Positions 34,847 through 48,179 are shown, counted from the first letter of the stretch. The stretch: 61,985 bases of DNA from Steroidobacteraceae bacterium (GCA_017853175.1 JAFMKA010000005.1:1-61985); one strand, 5' to 3'. The notes: generated by a model from the letters alone, not told the origin. A program made the numbers and translations.

Positions 34847-34869
34847 GATAAAACCTGCGCCGTTTTATC
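34847..34869. repeat. Inverted repeat in the nadK-hrcA divergent region
   Basis: GATAAAAC (34847-34854) and GTTTTATC (34862-34869) are exact inverted copies separated by seven bases. They lie 12 bases upstream of ATG of nadK and directly before the hrcA -35 box. The sequence differs from CIRCE (TTAGCACTC-N9-GAGTGCTAA). It is a candidate operator; the protein that binds it is unknown. Confidence 0.5.
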
Positions 34870-34876
34870 ACGTCCC

Positions 34877-34906
34877 TTGACGCAGTAAAGGTCCTGTCGT
34901 TAGTTT
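34877..34906 (+). promoter_or_regulatory. Possible sigma-70 promoter of hrcA
   Basis: TTGACG (34877-34882, five of six) and a weak TAGTTT (34901-34906) at 18 bases spacing. The start point would fall close to ATG 34913. Confidence 0.35.
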
Positions 34907-34912
34907 TTGTTC

Positions 34913-35977
34913 ATGGCCCACGAATACGAACTGCTGAACGAGCGCGCCCAGCAGTTGCTGCGAGTTCTGGTCGAGAGCTACATCCGTGAGGGTCAGCCGG
35001 TCGGCTCCCGAGCGCTATCACGCGATTCCGGGTTGCAGCTGTCCTCCGCCACCATCCGAAACGTCATGGCCGACCTCGAGGAACTCGGTTTCGTGACGTC
35101 TCCGCACACTTCGGCGGGACGCGTCCCGACCGACCGCGGATACCGGTTTTTCGTCGATACGTTACTGCGTTCGCGCCCCCTCGATGATGTGGCGGTTGCG
35201 GAGGTTCGTCGTCACCTCGATGTCTCGGCGACCGATGACCCGAAAGCCTTGGTCGCCAATGCCTCTCAGTTGCTATCGAATGTCACCCGTCTCGCCGGTG
35301 TCGTCACGGTGCCGCGGCCCGCCGTCGCCTCGATCACTCAGATCGAGTTCGTGGGCCTTTCAGAAAATCGTGTGCTGGTCGTGCTGGTGTTCAACGATCG
35401 AGAGGTGCAGAACCGCATCATCCATCTCTCGAGGCACCACACGCCCGAGGAGTTGCGTCGCGCGGCGCATTTTCTGAACGAGCAACTCATCGGCCGTTCG
35501 GCCGAAGCGGCTCGAGTCGAAATCCTGCGTCAATTGCAGGAGGCCCGCGAGCACATGAATTCCCTAATGCTCGATGCGATCAGCATGGCTCAACAGGTCT
35601 TCGATCAGGGTAAATCCGGCGGGGCGTCTGGGCTCGATTACATCGTCGCGGGTGAAACCAACCTGATGGGTGGTGCGCAGCTGACCAGCGTCGAGAAGCT
35701 CAAGCGCTTGTTCGAGGCCTTCAATGAAAAGCGCGACTTCCTGCATCTGCTCGATCAGAGCTTGCACGCTGAGGGCGTGCAGATCTTCATCGGCAAGGAG
35801 TCGGGGTACCAGATGCTCGATGAATGCAGCGTCATCACGGCCCCTTACAGCGCCGGTGACGGTGTTATGGGGGTCCTTGGGGTGATCGGCCCGACCCGCA
35901 TGGCTTACGAGCGGGTTATTCCCATCGTCGACGTGACGGCTCGACTGCTCGGTTCGGCCCTCAACGCCCGACGCTGA
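34913..35977 (+). CDS. hrcA: Heat-inducible transcription repressor HrcA
   Basis: A 354-residue HrcA. The N-terminal winged helix is LNERAQQLLRVLVESYIREGQPVGSRALSRDSGLQLSSATIRNVMADLEELGFV, and the GAF-like and C-terminal parts follow (GTSAGR-type TSPHTSAGRVPTDRGYRFFVD). HrcA represses chaperone genes at CIRCE sites. I find no CIRCE near hrcA, grpE or dnaK, so its target is probably elsewhere (often groESL). ATG 34913 gives the usual MAHEYELLNERAQ start; TTG 34907 is less likely. Confidence 0.95.
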   Translation: MAHEYELLNERAQQLLRVLVESYIREGQPVGSRALSRDSGLQLSSATIRNVMADLEELGFVTSPHTSAGRVPTDRGYRFFVDTLLRSRPLDDVAVAEVRRHLDVSATDDPKALVANASQLLSNVTRLAGVVTVPRPAVASITQIEFVGLSENRVLVVLVFNDREVQNRIIHLSRHHTPEELRRAAHFLNEQLIGRSAEAARVEILRQLQEAREHMNSLMLDAISMAQQVFDQGKSGGASGLDYIVAGETNLMGGAQLTSVEKLKRLFEAFNEKRDFLHLLDQSLHAEGVQIFIGKESGYQMLDECSVITAPYSAGDGVMGVLGVIGPTRMAYERVIPIVDVTARLLGSALNARR

Positions 35978-36023
35978 GTCTCGCTCGAGCGTCGCCTTTA
36001 CCGCCCCTCTGCGACGGAGTCCC

Positions 36024-36051
36024 CTTGATTTGGGGGTGACGGACCCCATAT
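36024..36051 (+). promoter_or_regulatory. Sigma-32-type heat-shock promoter upstream of grpE
   Basis: CTTGATT (36024-36030), 13 bases, then CCCCATAT (36044-36051). The consensus is CTTGAAA-N11-16-CCCCATNT. The expected start is near 36058, inside a 7-bp hairpin with a TTC loop (36050-36066). The grpE start is 73 bases further. Confidence 0.75.
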
Positions 36052-36131
36052 CGCCCTTCGGGCGATGACGGACAGTGTTCGATCCTTGCCTCAGGTAGTT
36101 TAGGTAACTCACGGTTTTGGAAGGACTTTAA

Positions 36132-36662
36132 ATGGGTCAAAACCCCGAAAACGAGTCGTTTACGCCGTTTGCGGCCCCGGAGGGCGCTTCGGAGAGCGAG
36201 CAGCTTCAGCAGGCCGTGGCGGCCGCCGAGGCTCAGGCTCAGGCGGCGCGCGATCAGGCGCTGCGTGCCTTGGCCGAGCTCGAGAACGTACGCAAAAGAG
36301 CCCAGCGCGACGTCGAAAACGCGCATCGCTATGCGCTCGAGAAATTCGCGCAAGAGCTACTGCCCGTCAAAGATAGCCTCGACCTTGCCATCGAGAGCGC
36401 AGGTCGGGCCGATGCGGCGGCGCTCGTCGAAGGGCAGGCCGCGACGCAGCGTTTGCTCGCCAAAGCCCTCGAGCGGGGCGGGATCGTCGAACTCAACCCC
36501 CTCGGTGAGCCGTTCGACGCGAACCTGCACGAGGCCATGGCGGCCCAGCCCTCGGATACCGCCGAGCCGAACTCGGTGTTGGCCGTGGTCCAGCGCGGCT
36601 ACACCCTGAACGGGCGTTTATTGCGTGCGGCGAGGGTGATCGTCGCGCGCGCTCCTGGCTGA
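36132..36662 (+). CDS. grpE: Nucleotide exchange factor GrpE
   Basis: A 176-residue GrpE, the ADP-ATP exchange factor of DnaK. A long N-terminal helix rich in Ala/Gln/Glu (about 20-60), then ALAELENVRKRAQRDVENAHRYALEKFAQELLPVKDSLDLAIE, and the beta-wing with GVVELNPLGEPFDANLHEAM-like residues and NSVLAVVQRGYTLNGRLLRAARVIVA. A good AAGGA lies before ATG 36132. A sigma-32 promoter stands upstream and another separates it from dnaK. Confidence 0.95.
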   Translation: MGQNPENESFTPFAAPEGASESEQLQQAVAAAEAQAQAARDQALRALAELENVRKRAQRDVENAHRYALEKFAQELLPVKDSLDLAIESAGRADAAALVEGQAATQRLLAKALERGGIVELNPLGEPFDANLHEAMAAQPSDTAEPNSVLAVVQRGYTLNGRLLRAARVIVARAPG

Positions 36663-36677
36663 AGTATCGCAACGCAT

Positions 36678-36705
36678 TGAAATTCTTCGCAGCGATCCCC
36701 AATTA
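36678..36705 (+). promoter_or_regulatory. Sigma-32-type heat-shock promoter upstream of dnaK
   Basis: TTGAAA (36678-36683, preceded by CA), 14 bases, then CCCCAATT (36698-36705), one base pair off CCCCATNT order. It lies 50 bases before the dnaK start, between grpE and dnaK. Confidence 0.7.
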
Positions 36706-36755
36706 ATCGAACAACGGAAACCATCGCGGCGGCAGGGCCGTCACGGAGAGACATC

Positions 36756-38705
36756 ATGGGCAAAGTTATCGGCATCGACCTCGGCACCACCAACTCTTGC
36801 GTCGCCATCATGGAAGGCGGTAAGCCTCGCGTCATCGAGAACAGCGAGGGCGATCGCACCACGCCGTCGATCGTTGCGTTCACGAAAGATGACGAGGTGC
36901 TCGTGGGGCAGTCCGCCAAGCGCCAGGCGGTCACCAACCCTCAGAACACGCTGCACGCGGTCAAGCGTCTGATCGGTCGTCGTTTCGACGAAAAGATCGT
37001 TCAGAAGGACATCGACATGGTGCCCTACAAGATCGTCAAAGCCGATAACGGCGATGCCTGGATCGAAGCGCAGGGTAAGAAGATGGCGCCGCCCGAAGTG
37101 TCGGCGCGCGTGCTCATGAAAATGAAGAAGACCGCCGAAGATTTTCTCGGTGAAGAAGTGACGGAAGCCGTGGTCACGGTTCCGGCGTACTTCAATGATT
37201 CTCAGCGTCAGGCGACCAAAGACGCCGGACGCATCGCCGGTCTCAACGTCAAGCGCATCATCAACGAGCCGACGGCTGCGGCGCTCGCCTACGGTCTCGA
37301 TAAGTCGGGTGGAGATCGCAAGATCGCCGTGTACGACCTCGGTGGTGGCACCTTCGACGTGTCGATCATCGAAATCGCCGAAGTCGATGGAGAGCGTCAG
37401 TTCGAGGTGCTCTCGACGAACGGCGACACGTTCCTCGGCGGCGAGGACTTCGATCTGCGCGTGATCAACTTCCTCGCTGACGAATTCTTGAAAGAGTCGG
37501 GCGTCGACGTGCGTAAAGATCCGCTCGCGATGCAGCGTCTCAAGGAAGCGGCCGAAAAGGCCAAGATCGAGCTCTCCTCGAGCCAGCAGACCGATATCAA
37601 CCTGCCGTACATCACGATGGATGCGACGGGGCCGAAGCACCTTGCCGTGAAACTCACCCGCGCCAAGCTCGAGTCGCTGGTCGAAGATCTCGTCAAGCGA
37701 ACGATCGAGCCGTGCAAGGTCGCGCTCAAAGACGCAGGCTTGTCCGCGGCTGAAGTCTCCGAAGTCATTCTCGTGGGTGGTCAGACCCGTATGCCGCTCG
37801 TGCAGAAGCAGGTCAAAGATTTCTTCGGAAAAGAGCCGCGCAAAGATGTAAACCCTGACGAGGCCGTCGCCGTCGGCGCCGCCATTCAGGGTGGCGTACT
37901 CGCAGGCGACGTCAAGGACGTCTTGTTGCTCGACGTGACGCCACTCTCGCTCGGTCTCGAGACGCTCGGTGGCGTGATGACCAAGCTCATCGAAAAGAAC
38001 ACGACGATCCCGACCAAGCACTCGCAGGTGTTCTCGACGGCCGAAGACAATCAGACGGCCGTCACCATTCACGTGCTGCAGGGTGAGCGCGAGCGTGCGA
38101 TCGACAACAAGTCGCTCGGCAAGTTCGACCTCTCCGATCTCCCGGCTGCACGCCGCGGTACGCCGCAGATCGAGGTCACCTTTGATATCGACGCGAACGG
38201 CATCCTCAATGTCTCGGCCAAGGACAAGGCGACGGGCAAAGAGCAGCGCATCGTGATCAAGGCGTCCTCGGGACTCTCCGAGGAAGAGATCAAGCGCATG
38301 GTCAGCGACGCCGAGGCGCATGCGGATGAAGACCGCAAGTTCCGTGAGCTCGTCGAAGTGCGTAACCGTGCCGATGGTCTCGTGCACTCGGTCGAGCAGT
38401 CGCTCAAAGATCTGGGTGAGAAGGTGTCGACCGAGGATCGTCTCAAGGCCGAAAGTGCGCTCAACGATTTGAGGGCGGTTCTGAAGGACGACGATAAGGA
38501 AAAGATCGAGAAGAAGCTCGAGGCGTTGATGCAGGCTTCCTCCAGCATCGCGCAGCAGGCCTACGCGCAGGCGGGCGGCGCCGAAGCCGGTGCCGCAGAC
38601 GCTGGCGCCGCCGAGGCGAAGTCGGGTGAGTCGGCTCGTGACGACGTGCTCGATGCCGAGTTCGAGGAAGTGAAGGACAAGGACGACGGCCGCAAGGCGT
38701 CCTGA
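36756..38705 (+). CDS. dnaK: Chaperone protein DnaK (Hsp70)
   Basis: A 649-residue Hsp70. The ATPase domain begins [16 protein letters not shown] (residues 6-21) and shows [34 protein letters not shown] and [16 protein letters not shown]. The substrate domain has [14 protein letters not shown], and the lid is followed by a Gly/Ala-rich segment and the EEVKD-type tail ([14 protein letters not shown]). Length matches gammaproteobacterial DnaK. The antisense strand is also open for 659 codons, a codon-usage effect. dnaJ follows after 13 bases. Confidence 0.98.
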   Translation: MGKVIGIDLGTTNSCVAIMEGGKPRVIENSEGDRTTPSIVAFTKDDEVLVGQSAKRQAVTNPQNTLHAVKRLIGRRFDEKIVQKDIDMVPYKIVKADNGDAWIEAQGKKMAPPEVSARVLMKMKKTAEDFLGEEVTEAVVTVPAYFNDSQRQATKDAGRIAGLNVKRIINEPTAAALAYGLDKSGGDRKIAVYDLGGGTFDVSIIEIAEVDGERQFEVLSTNGDTFLGGEDFDLRVINFLADEFLKESGVDVRKDPLAMQRLKEAAEKAKIELSSSQQTDINLPYITMDATGPKHLAVKLTRAKLESLVEDLVKRTIEPCKVALKDAGLSAAEVSEVILVGGQTRMPLVQKQVKDFFGKEPRKDVNPDEAVAVGAAIQGGVLAGDVKDVLLLDVTPLSLGLETLGGVMTKLIEKNTTIPTKHSQVFSTAEDNQTAVTIHVLQGERERAIDNKSLGKFDLSDLPAARRGTPQIEVTFDIDANGILNVSAKDKATGKEQRIVIKASSGLSEEEIKRMVSDAEAHADEDRKFRELVEVRNRADGLVHSVEQSLKDLGEKVSTEDRLKAESALNDLRAVLKDDDKEKIEKKLEALMQASSSIAQQAYAQAGGAEAGAADAGAAEAKSGESARDDVLDAEFEEVKDKDDGRKAS

Positions 38706-38718
38706 TCCCCACTTCGTC

Positions 38719-39849
38719 ATGGCTAAGCGCGACTACTACAAGGTCCTCGATGTTCCGAGGAATGCCTCGGAGGCTGACATCAAGAAGGCCTACCGTCGGC
38801 TGGCCATGAAGTACCACCCGGATCGCAATCCGGGTGACAAGGAAGCCGAGGAGAGTTTCAAAGAGGCGAAAGAAGCCTACGAAGTGCTCACCGACGAGCA
38901 GAAACGCGCTATCTACGACCAGCATGGTCACGACGGCATCGACGCCGCTCGACAGGGCGGCGGTGCGGGTGGTTTTGGCGGTGCCGACTTCGGCGATATT
39001 TTTGGCGAAGTGTTCGGCGATATCTTTGGTGGCGCTCGTCGGGGTGGGCGCTCTCAGGTGTTTCGTGGCGCCGATCTGCGTTACGAGCTCGAACTCGAGT
39101 TGCCTCAGGCGGTGTTCGGTTACACCACTGAGATCGAAATCCCACGCCTCATGGAATGCGAGACCTGTCACGGGTCGGGCGCGGCCAAGGGTCATACGCC
39201 GACGACCTGCGATCAATGCCAAGGCTCAGGGCAGATGCGCATCTCTCAGGGCTTCTTTCAGTTACAGCAACCCTGCAACCGTTGTCGCGGCACCGGACGC
39301 ATCATTCGCAATCCCTGCGACACCTGTCTCGGTCAGGGTCGCGTGCGGCGCACGCGCAAGTTGTCGGTGAAGGTTCCCGCAGGCGTCGCTACGGGAGATC
39401 GCATCCGCTTGGGCGGCGAGGGCGAGGCGGGACGCAACGGCGGGCCCGCGGGTGATCTCTACATCGAGATGAACGTCAAACCGCATTCGATCTTCGAGCG
39501 CGAGGGTGACGATCTGTCCTGCGAAGTGCCGGTCAGTTTCGCGACCGCTGTGCTCGGCGGGTCGGTGAAAGTGCCCACGCTCGAGGGTGACGTGTCGCTT
39601 AAGATCCCGGCCGAGACTCAATCGGGACGCGTATTTCGACTGCGCGATAAAGGTGTCAAACCGGTACGCGGAGGCGACCGAGGCGATCTCTTCTGTCGGG
39701 TTGTGGTAGAAACGCCCGTGAACCTGTCGAACGATCAGCGCGAGTTGCTGAAGAAATTCGATGAGTCGCTGCGTAGCGACGGCCGCGGTCACACGCCCCG
39801 CGAGGAAGGGTTCTTCGAAGGCGTGAAACGGTTTTTCGCCGGTAACTGA
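38719..39849 (+). CDS. dnaJ: Chaperone protein DnaJ
   Basis: A 376-residue type I DnaJ. The J domain has [14 protein letters not shown] with the HPD motif near residue 33, then a Gly/Phe-rich region ([20 protein letters not shown]), four zinc-binding CxxCxGxG repeats ([32 protein letters not shown]) and the C-terminal substrate domains. It stimulates DnaK ATPase and delivers clients. It lies 13 bases after dnaK, and dapB follows by 26 bases, an order seen in other gammaproteobacteria. Confidence 0.97.
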   Translation: MAKRDYYKVLDVPRNASEADIKKAYRRLAMKYHPDRNPGDKEAEESFKEAKEAYEVLTDEQKRAIYDQHGHDGIDAARQGGGAGGFGGADFGDIFGEVFGDIFGGARRGGRSQVFRGADLRYELELELPQAVFGYTTEIEIPRLMECETCHGSGAAKGHTPTTCDQCQGSGQMRISQGFFQLQQPCNRCRGTGRIIRNPCDTCLGQGRVRRTRKLSVKVPAGVATGDRIRLGGEGEAGRNGGPAGDLYIEMNVKPHSIFEREGDDLSCEVPVSFATAVLGGSVKVPTLEGDVSLKIPAETQSGRVFRLRDKGVKPVRGGDRGDLFCRVVVETPVNLSNDQRELLKKFDESLRSDGRGHTPREEGFFEGVKRFFAGN

Positions 39850-39875
39850 TTTTCCGCCGGCGTCGGAGACGGTCG

Positions 39876-40637
39876 ATGCGTGTGGTCATCGTGGGCGCCG
39901 CAGGGCGCATGGGCTGCGCGATTCGCGAGGCGCTTGCGCACCGCCCCGAGATCCAGTTGGCTGGCGCGATCGATCGAGAGGCCGATGCCTCGCGCGGGAT
40001 CTCCACCGATCTCGATTCGGTCCTGCGTGGCGCCGACGTCATGATCGATTTTTCCTCCCCGTCGTCTACGGCAGCCAACCTCGCGGCCTGTGTGCGCCAC
40101 GGGGTCGCGGCGCTCGTCGGCACGACGGGCCTCGGCGACGAGGCGGCGCGGGCCGCAACCGAAGCGTCGTCACGCATCCCGGTGCTCGTTGCCGCCAACA
40201 CGAGTCTGGGTGTCACGCTCCTCATCGAGCTCGTCAGGCAAGCGGCGAAAGCCTTGCCCGCAGACTTCGATATCGAAATCACCGAAGGGCACCATCGTCA
40301 TAAGAAAGACGCCCCCTCCGGAACCGCGCTCGCCTTGGGTCGAGCGGCGGCTGATGGTCGAGGGCTGTCGTTCGAAGCGGTTCGCGGGTCCACTCGTGAG
40401 GGCGAGGCGCCTCGTAGAGCGGGTGAGATCGGGTTCTCGGTTATTCGGGCGGGAGACTTGGTCGGAGACCATGACGTGCTGTTCGCCGGGGAGGGTGAGC
40501 GGATCACCCTGGGCCACCAGGCCACCGACCGGGCCATCTTCGCCCGGGGCGCCCTGAAAGCCGCTTCCTGGCTCTCGGGACGAGCTCCGGGTCGCTACCA
40601 AATGGTTGATGTACTCGGTTTAAAAACAAGCGCTTAG
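39876..40637 (+). CDS. dapB: 4-hydroxy-tetrahydrodipicolinate reductase
   Basis: A 253-residue DapB of lysine/meso-diaminopimelate synthesis. The NAD(P)-binding motif GAAGRMGCAI is at residues about 6-15, DFSSPSSTAANL binds near the nicotinamide, and EGHHRHKKDAPSGTAL is the catalytic signature with His-His and the Lys of substrate binding. The reading frame and length are normal. The carAB leader follows downstream. Confidence 0.96.
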   Translation: MRVVIVGAAGRMGCAIREALAHRPEIQLAGAIDREADASRGISTDLDSVLRGADVMIDFSSPSSTAANLAACVRHGVAALVGTTGLGDEAARAATEASSRIPVLVAANTSLGVTLLIELVRQAAKALPADFDIEITEGHHRHKKDAPSGTALALGRAAADGRGLSFEAVRGSTREGEAPRRAGEIGFSVIRAGDLVGDHDVLFAGEGERITLGHQATDRAIFARGALKAASWLSGRAPGRYQMVDVLGLKTSA

Positions 40638-40707
40638 AGCGTTTTCTGCGGCTATTTTCAAAGCTGCCATTGGGCCAATTCGGACCCTTTTTCCCCGCCG
40701 AAATTCA

Positions 40708-40737
40708 TGGACAAAAGGGGGGGTTAAAACATAAAAT
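40708..40737 (+). promoter_or_regulatory. Sigma-70 promoter of carAB
   Basis: TGGACA (40708-40713) and TAAAAT (40732-40737), each five of six to consensus, with 18 bases between. Transcription would start near 40744, giving a leader of about 120 nt before carA. Confidence 0.6.
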
Positions 40738-40774
40738 TTCCTTCTAATCCGATAGGCGGGTTAGTCCGTGCAGG

Positions 40775-40810
40775 GCGGGAGGCGTTCGTAAGAGTGCCTC
40801 CCGCTTTGTT
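40775..40810 (+). terminator. Terminator-like hairpin in the carAB leader
   Basis: GCGGGAGGC (40775-40783) and GCCTCCCGC (40796-40804) form a perfect 9-bp stem with a 12-base loop, followed by TTTGTT. It lies between the carAB promoter and the carA start, so it could act as an attenuator. A GTTCG in the loop (40784-40788) could instead pair with CGAAC just downstream (about 40814-40818). Confidence 0.6.
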
Positions 40811-40866
40811 CATGCGAACCCGGCTGCAGTGTCGGAGAATTTGGCAGGCAGCAACGGGTGGTTTAA

Positions 40867-42012
40867 GTGTTCGATGCAGTGTTGGCGCTGGCCGACGGAA
40901 CCCTCTTCCGCGGCCGCTCGATTGGCGCGGCAGGTCAGACCTCAGGAGAGGTCGTTTTCAATACTGCTCTCACCGGGTATCAGGAAATTCTTTCCGACCC
41001 GTCCTACTCCAAACAAATCGTCACGCTCACCTACCCGCACATTGGCAACGTCGGCACCAATCCCGACGACATGGAATCAGCTCTGGCCTATGCGGCGGGT
41101 CTCGTCATCCGCGATCTACCGCCTCGAGCGAGTAACTGGCGCCTGCGCGAGACGCTGCCGGAGTTTTTATCGACACATGGCGTCGTCGCGATTGCGGATA
41201 TCGACACCCGTCGGCTGACTCGTATTCTTCGAGAGGGTGGGGCTCAGTCCGGCTGCATCGTCACGGGAAAGGCGGGTGATGCGCTCGAGAGTCTCGAACG
41301 CGCGGCCTTGGCCGGAGCGCGAGCCTTCCCGGGGTTGAAAGGTATGGATCTCGCCAAAGTCGTCTCGACGCGTGAGCGTTACGAGTGGACGCAGGGCAGC
41401 ACCTTCGATGCGCCGCCGCCGCGACGCGCTGACCACCGGCCTTACCGCGTCGTGGCCTACGACTATGGCGTCAAGCACAACATCCTTCGTTTGCTCATAG
41501 ACGCAGGATGCGACGTCACGGTGGTCCCGGCGCAGACGAGCGCGGCGGATGTGCTCGCGCTTTCGCCCGAAGGTGTGTTTCTCTCGAACGGCCCCGGTGA
41601 TCCGGAGCCCTGTGATTACGCGATATCCGCGATTCGACACATTCTCGAACGGGACGTACCGATCTTCGGAATTTGTCTCGGCCATCAGTTGCTCGGCCTC
41701 GCGAGCGGCGCACGCACGATCAAGATGAAGTTCGGTCACCACGGGGCCAATCACCCCGTCCAAGATTTGCAGAGCGGGCGCGTCCTGATTACGTCGCAGA
41801 ATCACGGCTTCGCCATCGACGAGGCGAGTTTGCCGAAGCATCTCGTTGCCACGCATCGCTCGCTTTTCGACGGCACGCTCCAGGGCGTGGCGCGCACCGA
41901 CCGGGCAGCGTTCAGTTTTCAAGGGCATCCGGAGGCGAGTCCCGGACCCCGCGACGTCAAATATTTGTTTGAGCGATTCACCGCCGCGATGCAGCGGCGT
42001 CGGTCGTCCTGA
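40867..42012 (+). CDS. carA: Carbamoyl-phosphate synthase small subunit
   Basis: A 381-residue glutaminase subunit that supplies ammonia for carbamoyl phosphate in arginine and pyrimidine synthesis. The N-terminal domain begins [42 protein letters not shown]; the class I amidotransferase triad is the Cys in [13 protein letters not shown] with His-Glu in [10 protein letters not shown]. The GTG start at 40867 gives the normal length. carB begins eight bases after the stop. Confidence 0.96.
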   Translation: MFDAVLALADGTLFRGRSIGAAGQTSGEVVFNTALTGYQEILSDPSYSKQIVTLTYPHIGNVGTNPDDMESALAYAAGLVIRDLPPRASNWRLRETLPEFLSTHGVVAIADIDTRRLTRILREGGAQSGCIVTGKAGDALESLERAALAGARAFPGLKGMDLAKVVSTRERYEWTQGSTFDAPPPRRADHRPYRVVAYDYGVKHNILRLLIDAGCDVTVVPAQTSAADVLALSPEGVFLSNGPGDPEPCDYAISAIRHILERDVPIFGICLGHQLLGLASGARTIKMKFGHHGANHPVQDLQSGRVLITSQNHGFAIDEASLPKHLVATHRSLFDGTLQGVARTDRAAFSFQGHPEASPGPRDVKYLFERFTAAMQRRRSS

Positions 42013-42020
42013 GTCGAACC

Positions 42021-45245
<3,225 letters not shown>

Positions 45246-45273
45246 GCCGGGCTTTTTTTGAGGAGGAGATCGC

Positions 45274-45750
45274 GTGAAGCGTAATCCCATGACAGCCCGT
45301 GGCGCCGAAATGCTGCGCGCCGAGCTCAAGCGGCTCAAATCGGAAGATCGTCCGAACGTGATCAAGGCGATCGCCGAGGCGCGTAGTCATGGCGATCTTT
45401 CCGAGAATGCCGAGTATCACGCGGCGCGCGAGCAGCAGGGTTTTATTGAGGGCCGCATCGCCGAGCTCGAATCGAAACTGTCGACGGCCGACATCATCGA
45501 CGTCGCGCAGCTCACCAACAACGGCAAGGTGGTGTTCGGTGCGACGGTCGAACTCGAGGGCGAGGATGACGGGAAGGCTGTGACCTACACCATCGTCGGC
45601 GAGGACGAGGCCGATATCCGTGCTGCGCGAATCGCCGTCACCTCACCGATCGCCCGTGCGCTCATCGGCAAGTCCGAAGGGGACGTCGTCGAGGTGGCGG
45701 CCCCGGGCGGGACCCGAAGTTACGAGATCGTCGCCGTTCGCTACGAATGA
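45274..45750 (+). CDS. greA: Transcription elongation factor GreA
   Basis: A 158-residue GreA, which binds the RNA polymerase secondary channel and stimulates cleavage of backtracked RNA. The N-terminal coiled coil shows [23 protein letters not shown] and the acidic tip [22 protein letters not shown]; the C-terminal FKBP-like domain ends [18 protein letters not shown]. The GTG start at 45274 is fixed by AGGAGGAG upstream. A terminator sits directly before the ribosome-binding site, so expression needs read-through or a promoter within carB. Confidence 0.96.
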   Translation: MKRNPMTARGAEMLRAELKRLKSEDRPNVIKAIAEARSHGDLSENAEYHAAREQQGFIEGRIAELESKLSTADIIDVAQLTNNGKVVFGATVELEGEDDGKAVTYTIVGEDEADIRAARIAVTSPIARALIGKSEGDVVEVAAPGGTRSYEIVAVRYE

Positions 45751-45778
45751 TCGGGAACGCGCCGACGGTCGCAAGCGT

Positions 45779-46075
45779 CTAGTCGGGTAATACGATCTTC
45801 GGCAGGTCGGCCCGCTTTTTATAAAGCGTCGCCACGTGTCCGATGCGGCCGACCAATAAGCTGCCCGTGTCTCGTGCGAGGTTTTCGAGGGCAGCATCGC
45901 GTGCCTCGCGCTCGGCACCGGTCATGCGGACCTTGATGAGTTCATGGTCCTGCAGCGCGCGCCGCGTTTCGGCGACGACCCCCTCACTGACCCCCGCGTT
46001 ACCGATCAAAATGACCGGCTTTAGGGGGTGGGCGAGCCCGCGAAGGTATCGGCGTTGCTTGTCGTTGAGTGTCAT
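45779..46075 (-). CDS. yhbY: Ribosome assembly RNA-binding protein YhbY
   Basis: A 98-residue CRM-domain protein: LNDKQRRYLRGLAHPLKPVILIGNAGVSEGVV, with the GNAG loop, then ELIKVRM and a C-terminal LVGRIGHVATLYKK. It associates with pre-50S subunits. In E. coli yhbY is divergent from rlmE-ftsH; here rlmE is absent and yhbY is divergent directly from ftsH. It is convergent with greA. Confidence 0.93.
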   Translation of the reverse strand: MTLNDKQRRYLRGLAHPLKPVILIGNAGVSEGVVAETRRALQDHELIKVRMTGAEREARDAALENLARDTGSLLVGRIGHVATLYKKRADLPKIVLPD

Positions 46076-46122
46076 GGGCCGCGATTGTAATCGCCAAACG
46101 GTCGCCGGAAGGGTGGTTTGGG

Positions 46123-46151
46123 GTTGAACCCACGTGGCGCTGGCCGCATCT
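46123..46151 (+). promoter_or_regulatory. Sigma-32-type heat-shock promoter upstream of ftsH
   Basis: GTTGAAC (46123-46129), 14 bases, then CCGCATCT (46144-46151), one change from CCCCATNT. It lies about 90 bases before ftsH, which is heat-shock induced in E. coli. No rlmE gene intervenes. Confidence 0.6.
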
Positions 46152-46244
46152 AAGGGGGGTGGGGTCGAATGGCTGGTCCGGCAGGGGCCGATGGTGTAGG
46201 TTGGCAGTTCGGCGCAACGGAATGCGCCCCCGCGAGGAATGAGT

Positions 46245-48179
46245 ATGAACGACCTGATGAAGAACTTTGTAGTCTGGGCCCTGATCGCTGTGGCGGTGCT
46301 GGTGTTGTTTAGCCAGTTCGTGCCCCGTTCTGCACCGGTTTCAGAAGTCAGCTACTCCTCGTTCCTCGAAGAGGTTCGCAACGGTCGCGTCGACAGCGTG
46401 GTACTCCAGGGCGACACCATCAGTGGCGTCCGCAAAGACAAATCGACCTTCGAGTTGTACAACCCCGAGACCGATAACACGGCGCTGATCGGGTCACTGG
46501 CCAAGGCGAACGTCTCTATCGTCGGTCGCGCGCCGAAGCAGCCGAATTTCCTGTCGCAACTCATTCTGCAGCTGGCGCCAGCGCTGCTGCTCATTCTCGT
46601 CTTCGCTTGGATGCTGCGTCAGATGCAGGGCGGTTCGGGTGGCCGTGGGGCCATGTCTTTCGGCAAGAGTCGTGCACGTCTTCTCAGCGAAGACCAAGTC
46701 GCCGTCACGTTCGCCGATGTCGCCGGCGTCGATGAGGCCAAACAAGAAGTGGGCGAGATCGTCGACTTCCTCAAAGATCCTTCTAAGTTTCAGAAGCTCG
46801 GCGGCAAGATTCCCCGTGGCGTATTGATGGTCGGTAGCCCCGGCACGGGTAAGACGCTGCTCGCGCGCGCCATCGCGGGCGAAGCGAAGGTGCCGTTCTT
46901 CACGATCTCGGGCTCCGATTTCGTCGAGATGTTCGTGGGTGTGGGTGCCTCGCGCGTTCGAGACATGTTCGAGCAGGCGAAGAAGCACGCGCCGTGCATT
47001 ATCTTCATCGACGAAATCGACGCCGTGGGTCGACATCGCGGTGCGGGTCTCGGTGGCGGTCACGATGAGCGTGAGCAGACGCTGAACCAATTGCTCGTCG
47101 AGATGGACGGTTTCGAAGGCAGCGAGGGCATCATCGTCATCGCCGCGACCAACCGCCCAGATGTGCTCGATCCTGCGCTGTTGCGTCCGGGTCGTTTCGA
47201 TCGACAGGTCGTGGTGCCGTTGCCCGACGTGCGCGGTCGTGAGCAGATCCTCAAAGTTCACATGCGCAAGGTGCCAATCGCCGACGACGTGAAGCCCGCG
47301 CTCATCGCTCGCGGCACGCCGGGTTTCTCGGGTGCCGATCTCGCCAATCTCGTCAACGAGGCGGCGCTCTTCGCCGCGCGTGCCAATCGTCGCGTGGTCG
47401 GCATGGACGAGTTCGAGCGCGCGAAGGACAAAATCATGATGGGCGCCGAACGGCGCTCGATGGTGATGACCGAGGAAGAAAAGCGCATGACGGCGTACCA
47501 CGAAGCCGGTCACGCCATTGTCGGCATCTCGGTGCCCGAGCACGACCCCGTATACAAAGTCACGATCATTCCGCGCGGGCGCGCGCTCGGCGTGACGCAG
47601 TTCCTGCCGGAGCAAGATCGTTACTCGATGAGCAAGCGTCGGATTGAGAGCGGCATTGCTACGCTCTTCGGAGGCCGTATCGCCGAAGAGCTGATCTTCG
47701 GCGCCGATGCGGTGACGACCGGCGCCTCGAACGACATCGAGCGCGCCACCGATCTGGCGCGCAACATGGTCACGAAGTGGGGTCTGTCAGACAAGCTCGG
47801 TCCATTGACCTATTCCGAAGAGTCGGGAGAGGTCTTTCTGGGTCGCTCCGTGACGCAGACCAAGCAGGTGTCCGACGAGACGGCGCACGCCATCGATCAG
47901 GAAGTTAGACGCGTGATCGAGAGCAACTATCAGCGTGCTCGGGACATTCTCACCACCAACATCGAAAAGTTGCACGCCATGGCCGAGGCGCTGGTGAAGT
48001 TCGAGACCATCGACGAAGGTCAGATCAAAGACATCATGGCGGGTCGGCCGCCGAGTGCGCCTTCGGGTTGGGACGACTCGGTGTCAGGCGGCCCGAAAGG
48101 CGGTCCGCAGGGCAGTGAGTCGCGCGCGACGCCTCAGCCTGATATCGGCTCGCCTGCGGGCGAGGGCAGCGCCAGCTGA
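46245..48179 (+). CDS. ftsH: ATP-dependent zinc metalloprotease FtsH
   Basis: A 644-residue membrane AAA+ protease that degrades sigma-32, LpxC and damaged membrane proteins. Two N-terminal membrane helices ([17 protein letters not shown] and [19 protein letters not shown]) flank a periplasmic domain. The AAA core has Walker A GSPGTGKT, Walker [12 protein letters not shown] and the second region of homology [21 protein letters not shown]. The zinc protease motif is HEAGH. ATG 46245 is spaced six bases from GAGGA; ATG 46239 is in frame. The tail is Gly/Ser/Pro-rich. Confidence 0.97.
   Translation: MNDLMKNFVVWALIAVAVLVLFSQFVPRSAPVSEVSYSSFLEEVRNGRVDSVVLQGDTISGVRKDKSTFELYNPETDNTALIGSLAKANVSIVGRAPKQPNFLSQLILQLAPALLLILVFAWMLRQMQGGSGGRGAMSFGKSRARLLSEDQVAVTFADVAGVDEAKQEVGEIVDFLKDPSKFQKLGGKIPRGVLMVGSPGTGKTLLARAIAGEAKVPFFTISGSDFVEMFVGVGASRVRDMFEQAKKHAPCIIFIDEIDAVGRHRGAGLGGGHDEREQTLNQLLVEMDGFEGSEGIIVIAATNRPDVLDPALLRPGRFDRQVVVPLPDVRGREQILKVHMRKVPIADDVKPALIARGTPGFSGADLANLVNEAALFAARANRRVVGMDEFERAKDKIMMGAERRSMVMTEEEKRMTAYHEAGHAIVGISVPEHDPVYKVTIIPRGRALGVTQFLPEQDRYSMSKRRIESGIATLFGGRIAEELIFGADAVTTGASNDIERATDLARNMVTKWGLSDKLGPLTYSEESGEVFLGRSVTQTKQVSDETAHAIDQEVRRVIESNYQRARDILTTNIEKLHAMAEALVKFETIDEGQIKDIMAGRPPSAPSGWDDSVSGGPKGGPQGSESRATPQPDIGSPAGEGSAS

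Noticed and set aside
34870-36131. CIRCE element near hrcA or grpE
   Set aside because: No TTAGCACTC/GAGTGCTAA pair is visible; the GATAAAAC repeat has a different sequence and spacing.
36741-38720. A 659-codon open frame antisense to dnaK
   Set aside because: It mirrors dnaK codon for codon, has no recognisable domain and is rich in Leu/His/Arg runs expected from reversed GC-rich codons. dnaK itself is certain.
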